Assembly: GCA_024404435.1 (NCBI GenBank)
Contig: JAKSPW010000103.1
Coordinates: 1-5,543, forward strand
Length of the DNA: 5,543 nucleotides
Reading direction: 5' to 3'
Source of the DNA: Clostridia bacterium
GTDB lineage: Bacteria; Bacillota; Clostridia; Oscillospirales; CAG-272
Shown here in pieces: positions 1 to 3,119 of the stretch. The notes beneath the pieces are model-generated. The model did not search any database and was not told the DNA's origin. It worked only from the letters and a program-made list of their open reading frames with translations. Each line of letters starts with the position of its first letter. Position 1 is the first letter of the stretch. The position numbers and the translations under genes were made by a program.

Positions 1-470
1 GTCTCCTTTTTTGCTTCGAGAAGAAGCTCGATCCCGTCGGCCTTGAGTCCCTGGAAGTCGTACGGAGAGGTTCTCGGCTTGAAAGCTCCGCCTCTGAGCA
101 GCGTCGCGCCGGAGGCCTTGACCGCCTTTGCGACGGCGATGATCTGCTCTCTCGACTCGACCGAGCACGGTCCCGCGATCATGGCGAAGTTCCCGCCGCC
201 GAGCTTTACTCCTCCCGCGTCGATCACCGTATCTTCGGGATGGAATTTGCGGCTTGCCTGCTTGAACGGCTCGGCGACTCTCTTGACGGAGTCGACGATC
301 TCAAGGCTTGCGACGAGATCGATGTCGATCTTCGACGTATCACCGATGAAGCCGAGCACGGTATAGTCCGCGCCTTCGGATATATGTACCTCTATTCCCT
401 GCGAACGCACCCATTCGATAAGTCCGCGTTTCTGTTCTTCACTTGTTCCCGGTTTAAGTACGGCTATCAT
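1..470 (-). CDS. aroF: 3-deoxy-7-phosphoheptulonate (DAHP) synthase, 5' part only
   Basis: Condenses phosphoenolpyruvate with erythrose 4-phosphate to give DAHP, the first committed step of the shikimate pathway, in the cytosol. Seen: 156 residues read leftward from ATG at 470 and still open at the window edge, so more than half of a protein of about 340 residues is missing. Residues 1-70 (MIAVLKPGTSEEQ...) match the ferredoxin-like regulatory domain of Thermotoga-type enzymes, where Tyr or Phe binds. The catalytic barrel begins near residue 95 with AGPCSVES (99-106; Cys102 is the expected metal ligand), then LLRGGAFKPRTSPYDFQGL (124-142) with the substrate-binding Lys131 and Arg133. The start is supported by AAGGGAG a few bases upstream. 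The family is type I-beta (AroA(G)/AroF). It sits behind a Tyr/Phe leader peptide and a terminator, so both enzyme activity and transcription are probably controlled by aromatic amino acids. The family call is certain; the aroF symbol is by similarity. Confidence 0.95.
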   Translation of the reverse strand, partial: MIAVLKPGTSEEQKRGLIEWVRSQGIEVHISEGADYTVLGFIGDTSKIDIDLVASLEIVDSVKRVAEPFKQASRKFHPEDTVIDAGGVKLGGGNFAMIAGPCSVESREQIIAVAKAVKASGATLLRGGAFKPRTSPYDFQGLKADGIELLLEAKKE

Positions 471-493
471 TTTGTTTCTCCCTTCAGATATAC

Positions 494-522
494 AAAAATC
501 GCACAGACCGTGATCTGTGCGA
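494..522 (-). terminator. Attenuator: Rho-independent terminator in the aroF leader
   Basis: Reading the minus strand, TCGCACAGA (522-514) pairs perfectly with TCTGTGCGA (507-499) across a 6-nt loop, and is followed at once by TTTTT (498-494). It lies 23 nt before the aroF start codon and inside the aroF transcript, so it would end transcription before the gene. The 5' arm is shared with the antiterminator pairing (510-523 with 557-570), so only one of the two can form. There is no T-run on the + strand side, so it serves only aroF. Confidence 0.88.
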
Positions 523-570
523 CGTGTGACGGTTTCAATGCGTCACCCTCGTGTTTGCAACACAAATCAC
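510..570 (-). promoter_or_regulatory. Antiterminator pairing of the aroF attenuator
   Basis: On the minus strand GTGATTTGTGTTGC (570-557) can pair with GTCGCACAGATCAC (523-510): 11 consecutive pairs including two G-U, then one mismatch and two more pairs. The downstream arm covers the whole 5' arm of the terminator stem and its loop, so pairing blocks termination. The intervening bases can form their own hairpin, GTGACG (546-541) with CGTCAC (531-526), which would fit inside this fold. A small competing hairpin GTGTT-GCA-AACAC (563-551) overlaps the upstream arm. Function is inferred from base pairing alone. Confidence 0.75.
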
Positions 571-594
571 TATTACCTTTCCGAAAAGTAATAG
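570..594 (-). promoter_or_regulatory. Leader hairpin that competes with the antiterminator
   Basis: On the minus strand CTATTAC (594-588) pairs with GTAATAG (576-570), and the stem continues inward with TTTT/AAAG (one G-U) to a 3-nt CGG loop. It covers the last Tyr codons and the stop codon of the leader peptide and abuts the antiterminator arm, sharing base 570. This is the place of the 1:2 hairpin in trp/phe-type attenuators: a ribosome stalled on the upstream Tyr codons would mask its first arm. It may also pause RNA polymerase. Confidence 0.65.
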
Positions 595-632
595 CCGTAA
601 TAATATGCAAAAACGAACGTGACTTTTTTCAT
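573..632 (-). CDS. Tyr/Phe-rich leader peptide of aroF
   Basis: A 19-residue ORF, MKKVTFVFAYYYGYYFSER then TAA, lies in the aroF leader. Eight of 19 residues are aromatic: five Tyr (positions 10, 11, 12, 14, 15) and three Phe (6, 8, 16), with no Trp. It has its own GGAG (643-640) 7 nt before the ATG and starts about 22 nt after the predicted transcription start. Its stop lies 102 nt before the aroF start. Followed by three mutually competing RNA structures and a terminator, it fits a sensor of charged Tyr-tRNA and Phe-tRNA: with enough amino acid the ribosome reaches the stop and covers most of the antiterminator arm (termination); when starved it stalls on the Tyr run (readthrough). The peptide itself probably has no function. 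Composition and context are seen; the mechanism is inferred from known leader-peptide attenuators such as trp and pheA. Confidence 0.88.
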   Translation of the reverse strand: MKKVTFVFAYYYGYYFSER

Positions 633-660
633 AACGCATCTCCGTGCTTTAATTAAGTAA

Positions 661-689
661 AGTATACATCTCATCTCGCCGTTTGTCAA
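661..689 (-). promoter_or_regulatory. Promoter of the aroF transcript
   Basis: On the minus strand a perfect -35 box TTGACA (689-684) is followed after exactly 17 nt by TATACT (666-661), one base from the -10 consensus, preceded directly by TG. Transcription should start near 654, giving an untranslated and leader region of about 180 nt before aroF. A strong constitutive promoter upstream of a terminator is the expected design for a gene controlled by attenuation. Confidence 0.88.
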
Positions 690-780
690 GTGCATGAGGG
701 CTTTTTTCGCCGTTTTTTTCGATTATTGCGTTCTGTCGCATCTAAATCGCCCATAAAGTCGATTTTTTTGATAAAAAGTG

Positions 781-809
781 TTGATAATTTTTCAGAATTG
801 TGATATATT
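781..809 (+). promoter_or_regulatory. Promoter of pgk-tpiA
   Basis: TTGATA (781-786), a 17-nt spacer, then TATATT (804-809) with an extended -10 TG at 801-802. The start would fall near 816, leaving a 5' UTR of about 34 nt before the pgk ATG at 850. It is divergent from the aroF promoter, with the two -35 boxes about 90 bp apart. I see no clear CcpA or Rex operator near it. Confidence 0.8.
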
Positions 810-834
810 ATCTTTTGTTGGAAAAAAATATTTT

Positions 835-841
835 GAAAGGA
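835..841 (+). promoter_or_regulatory. Ribosome binding site that fixes the pgk start
   Basis: GAAAGGA sits 8 nt before the ATG at 850. The same GAAAGGA, always preceded by T, occurs 7 nt before tpiA (2192-2198) and 6 nt before the mannosidase (3107-3113). The in-frame GTG at 778 would put the coding region across the promoter and has no such site, so 850 is the start. Confidence 0.9.
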
Positions 842-849
842 TCAAAATA

Positions 850-2151
850 ATGAACTATAACAAGAAAACAGTTGAAGACATTGAAGTTGCCGGCAAAAAA
901 GTGCTTGTAAGATGCGACTTCAACGTACCGCTCAAGGACGGCGTCATCACCTCCGACAAGCGTATCGTTTCCGCTATCCCCACGATCAAATACCTTCTTG
1001 ACAACGGCGCAAAGGTCATCCTCTGCTCTCACATGGGCAAGCCGCACGCCATCTTCACGGAAGGCTTCGGCCTCGACAAGAAGGAAAAGGCTAAAGTCGA
1101 AGAGCTTCCCGAGTCCGAGAGAGCCGCTGCAAAGGCTGAGCTCATCGAAAAGGCGAAGAAGAACGACATCGTCAAGTTCACACTGAAGCCGGTCGCTGAC
1201 AGACTCAACGAGCTGCTGGGCGGCAAGGTCACCTTCGCTTCCGACATCGTCGGCGCAGACGCAAAGGCAAAGATCGCCGCTATGAAAGAGGGCGAGGCAG
1301 TTCTTATCGAAAACGTACGTTTCGACGCACGCGAGACAAAGAACGACGACACGTTCTCCGAAGAGCTCGCATCTCTCTGCGACCTCTACGTCAACGACGC
1401 ATTCGGTTCCGCACACAGAGCGCACTGCTCCACAGCCGGTGTAACGAAGTTCGTTTCCACCGCTGTCTGCGGTTACCTCATCCAGAAAGAGATCGAAGTC
1501 ATGGGCAAGGCTCTTGAAGATCCGGCCCGTCCCTTCGTTGCGATCCTCGGCGGCGCTAAAGTCTCCGACAAGATCGGCGTTATCAACAACCTCATCGACA
1601 AGGTCGACACGCTCATCATCGGCGGCGGCATGGCATACACCTTCTTCCGCGCTCTCGGCAACCCGACCGGCACGTCCATCTGCGAAGAAGACAAGCTCGA
1701 CCTCGCAAAGGGACTTCTTGCAAAGGCAAAGGAAAAGGGCGTGAACTTCCTCATCCCCGTTGACAACATCATCGCTCGCGAGTACAAGGAAGACGCTACG
1801 TTCATGACGATCTACTCCGACTCCATTCCGGACGGCTGGATGGGTCTCGACATCGGCGAAAAGACGCAGGAGCTCTACTCCAAGTCCATCGCAGGCGCAG
1901 GCACAGTCGTATGGAACGGCCCGATGGGCGTTTCCGAGTGGGAGAACTTCGCATCCGGCACACGCGCTGTCGCTAAGGCAGTTGCAGATTCCGGCGCTAT
2001 CTCCATCATCGGCGGCGGCGACTCCGCGGCTGCAGTTGAGCAGCTCGGTTATGCCGACAAGATGACTCACATCTCCACGGGCGGCGGCGCTTCCCTCGAA
2101 TTCCTCGAAGGTCTTGAGCTTCCCGGCATCGCATGCCTCAACAATAAATAA
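850..2151 (+). CDS. pgk: Phosphoglycerate kinase
   Basis: Transfers phosphate from 1,3-bisphosphoglycerate to ADP, giving ATP and 3-phosphoglycerate (glycolysis; reversible), as a cytosolic monomer. Seen: 433 residues from ATG 850 to TAA. N-lobe substrate-binding motifs: RCDFNVPL (21-28), SHMGKP (60-65), ENVRF (154-158), [10 protein letters not shown] (183-192). C-lobe nucleotide-binding motifs: [15 protein letters not shown] (234-248), GGGMAYTF (258-265), WNGPMG (355-360), GGGDSAAA (388-395) and [13 protein letters not shown] (409-421). All hinge and active-site segments look intact. Odd: between SHMGKP and the [10 protein letters not shown] segment there are about 44 residues (66-109), where ordinary bacterial Pgk has about 9. 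The extra stretch is rich in Lys, Glu and Ala and probably helical. This explains a length above the usual 390-400. Codon use is strongly biased, as expected for a highly expressed gene. It is probably co-transcribed with tpiA 54 nt downstream. No gap gene is visible beside it. Confidence 0.98.
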   Translation: MNYNKKTVEDIEVAGKKVLVRCDFNVPLKDGVITSDKRIVSAIPTIKYLLDNGAKVILCSHMGKPHAIFTEGFGLDKKEKAKVEELPESERAAAKAELIEKAKKNDIVKFTLKPVADRLNELLGGKVTFASDIVGADAKAKIAAMKEGEAVLIENVRFDARETKNDDTFSEELASLCDLYVNDAFGSAHRAHCSTAGVTKFVSTAVCGYLIQKEIEVMGKALEDPARPFVAILGGAKVSDKIGVINNLIDKVDTLIIGGGMAYTFFRALGNPTGTSICEEDKLDLAKGLLAKAKEKGVNFLIPVDNIIAREYKEDATFMTIYSDSIPDGWMGLDIGEKTQELYSKSIAGAGTVVWNGPMGVSEWENFASGTRAVAKAVADSGAISIIGGGDSAAAVEQLGYADKMTHISTGGGASLEFLEGLELPGIACLNNK

Positions 2152-2158
2152 TTATTCT

Positions 2159-2186
2159 TTCACCTTAGGAATCTTCCTAAGGTGAA
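2159..2186 (+). other. Perfect 12-bp hairpin between pgk and tpiA
   Basis: TTCACCTTAGGA (2159-2170) and TCCTAAGGTGAA (2175-2186) form a perfect 12-bp stem with a 4-nt ATCT loop. It begins 7 nt after the pgk stop and ends 5 nt before the GAAAGGA of tpiA. The following GTTTTG is too short a T-run for an efficient terminator, and no room remains for a promoter before tpiA. The best reading is a processing or stability element, or a weak terminator that lowers tpiA output relative to pgk. Being an RNA structure it could act on either strand, but only the + genes flank it. Confidence 0.7.
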
Positions 2187-2205
2187 GTTTTGAAAGGATT
2201 AAAAA

Positions 2206-2973
2206 ATGGATAAGTCAAAACGCAAAGTCGTAATAGCCGGCAACTGGAAAATGAATATGACTCCCTCCGAAGCGAAAGCCGCAGTCGCCGAGACCGCGAA
2301 ACTCGTTGAGGGTAAGACGGGATGCGAGGTCATCCTCTGCGTACCGTTCGTAGATATCGCCTCCGCAGTCGAAGCTGCAAAGGGCACAAACGTGAAGATC
2401 GGCGCGCAGAACGTACACTTCGAAGCAAAGGGCGCGTTCACGGGCGAGATTTCCGCAGCAATGCTCCTTGAAACGGGCGTTGAATACGTCATCATCGGCC
2501 ACAGCGAGAGAAGGCAGTACTTTGGCGAGACCGACGAGACGGTCAACAAGAGAACGAAGGCTGCCCTCGCAGCAGGTCTTAAGGTCATCCTCTGCCTCGG
2601 TGAAGTCCTTGAGCAGAGACAGTCGGGCATCACCTCCGAGATCGTTTCGATGCAGACGAAGCTCGACCTCGCAGGTCTCACCGCTGACGAAATGAAGAAC
2701 GTCATCATCGCTTACGAGCCCGTCTGGGCTATCGGCACGGGACTGACGGCTACTCCCGATCAGGCTGACGAAGTCTGCGGCATCATCCGCGAGACGATCG
2801 CAGGTCTGTACACAAAGGAACTCGCCGACGCGACAGTCATCCAGTACGGCGGATCCATGAACGACGGCAACGCGGCAGAGCTTCTCTCCAAGGTGAACGT
2901 GGACGGCGGCCTCATCGGCGGCGCTTCCCTCGTTCCCGCGAAGTTCTCGAAGATCGTCGACGCCGCACAGTAA
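2206..2973 (+). CDS. tpiA: Triosephosphate isomerase
   Basis: Interconverts dihydroxyacetone phosphate and glyceraldehyde 3-phosphate in glycolysis and gluconeogenesis; a cytosolic TIM barrel, normally a dimer. Seen: 255 residues, the usual length of the family. Catalytic residues are all present: Asn13 and Lys15 in AGNWKMN (11-17), His99 in IGHSERR (97-103), and Glu171 in AYEPVWAIGTG (169-179), which includes the phosphate-gripping loop 6. The phosphate-binding YGGS (214-217) and GGASL (238-242) complete the site. The ATG at 2206 follows GAAAGGA by 7 nt and the protein begins just before the first beta strand (KVVIAGNWK), so no longer start is needed. It follows pgk in the same direction with no internal promoter, in the common Bacillota order pgk-tpiA. 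gpm does not follow; instead there is a hairpin, a terminator and then a mannosidase gene. Confidence 0.98.
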   Translation: MDKSKRKVVIAGNWKMNMTPSEAKAAVAETAKLVEGKTGCEVILCVPFVDIASAVEAAKGTNVKIGAQNVHFEAKGAFTGEISAAMLLETGVEYVIIGHSERRQYFGETDETVNKRTKAALAAGLKVILCLGEVLEQRQSGITSEIVSMQTKLDLAGLTADEMKNVIIAYEPVWAIGTGLTATPDQADEVCGIIRETIAGLYTKELADATVIQYGGSMNDGNAAELLSKVNVDGGLIGGASLVPAKFSKIVDAAQ

Positions 2974-2992
2974 GAGAATATTTATTATATAT

Positions 2993-3026
2993 CCGAGGGG
3001 GCTTTTTTGAAAAAAAGTCCCCTCGG
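2993..3026. repeat. Long snap-back palindrome after tpiA
   Basis: CCGAGGGG (2993-3000) pairs with CCCCTCGG (3019-3026), and the stem continues inward through one G-T, one C-G and five T-A pairs to a TGAA loop: about 15 pairs in 34 nt. No T-run follows on either strand, so it is not a standard terminator. A second arm TCAAAAAA (3033-3040) could pair with TTTTTTGA (3003-3010) instead, and GGGG at 3053-3056 could pair with CCCC at 3019-3022. It may be an mRNA 3'-end protecting hairpin or one copy of a dispersed intergenic repeat. No second copy is in the window. Confidence 0.65.
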
Positions 3027-3064
3027 GCTCCCTCAAAAAACTTTCAAAAAAAGGGGTTTGGATT

Positions 3065-3099
3065 ACAGACGTTTTGAGGTCACGATACGTCTGTTTTTT
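3065..3099 (+). terminator. Rho-independent terminator after pgk-tpiA
   Basis: ACAGACGT (3065-3072) pairs with ACGTCTGT (3087-3094) across a 14-nt loop and is followed by a T-run whose first T is the last stem base (3094-3099). It lies 92 nt after the tpiA stop and 20 nt before the mannosidase start codon. It most simply ends the pgk-tpiA transcript. Its closeness to the next gene means it could instead act as a leader attenuator for that gene. Confidence 0.75.
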
Positions 3100-3119
3100 G
3101 CAAATTGAAAGGACTTAAT

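Noticed and set aside
535..639. Overlapping 34-codon minus strand ORF starting 7 nt before the leader peptide ATG
   Set aside because: Its ATG directly abuts GGAG with no spacing for ribosome binding, and its composition has no clear meaning. The +1-shifted Tyr/Phe ORF has correct spacing to the same GGAG.
240..656. 138-residue open frame on the + strand
   Set aside because: It lies antisense to aroF and its leader, has no ribosome binding site or family resemblance, and is explained by the coding strand.
471..660. T-box riboswitch upstream of aroF, the commoner aromatic control in Bacillota
   Set aside because: The minus strand leader is only about 180 nt and has GGGTG at 549-545, but not the rest of the conserved T-box sequence, and I see no specifier stem. 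The Tyr/Phe ORF and the competing hairpins explain the region better.
744..769. AAATCG / CGATTT stem followed by a T-run, as a possible + strand terminator
   Set aside because: The stem has only 6 mostly A-T pairs with a 10-nt loop, and no + strand gene upstream would need it; T-runs are frequent in this spacer.
783..812. GATAAT ... ATTATC inverted repeat over the pgk promoter as an operator
   Set aside because: The arms are short, AT-only apart from the end base, and overlap the -35 and -10 boxes, whose consensus explains them. I could not match them to a known regulator site.
778..849. Extending pgk upstream to the GTG at 778
   Set aside because: The added 24 residues cover the promoter (781-809) and do not resemble Pgk; the ATG at 850 has a proper GAAAGGA and the family N-terminus.
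808..2070. 420-residue open frame on the minus strand inside pgk
   Set aside because: It is a shadow of the strongly biased pgk codons. It is Cys/Asp/Val-rich without motifs, and pgk itself is beyond doubt. The same holds for long minus strand frames opposite tpiA and the mannosidase (for example 4584-5492).
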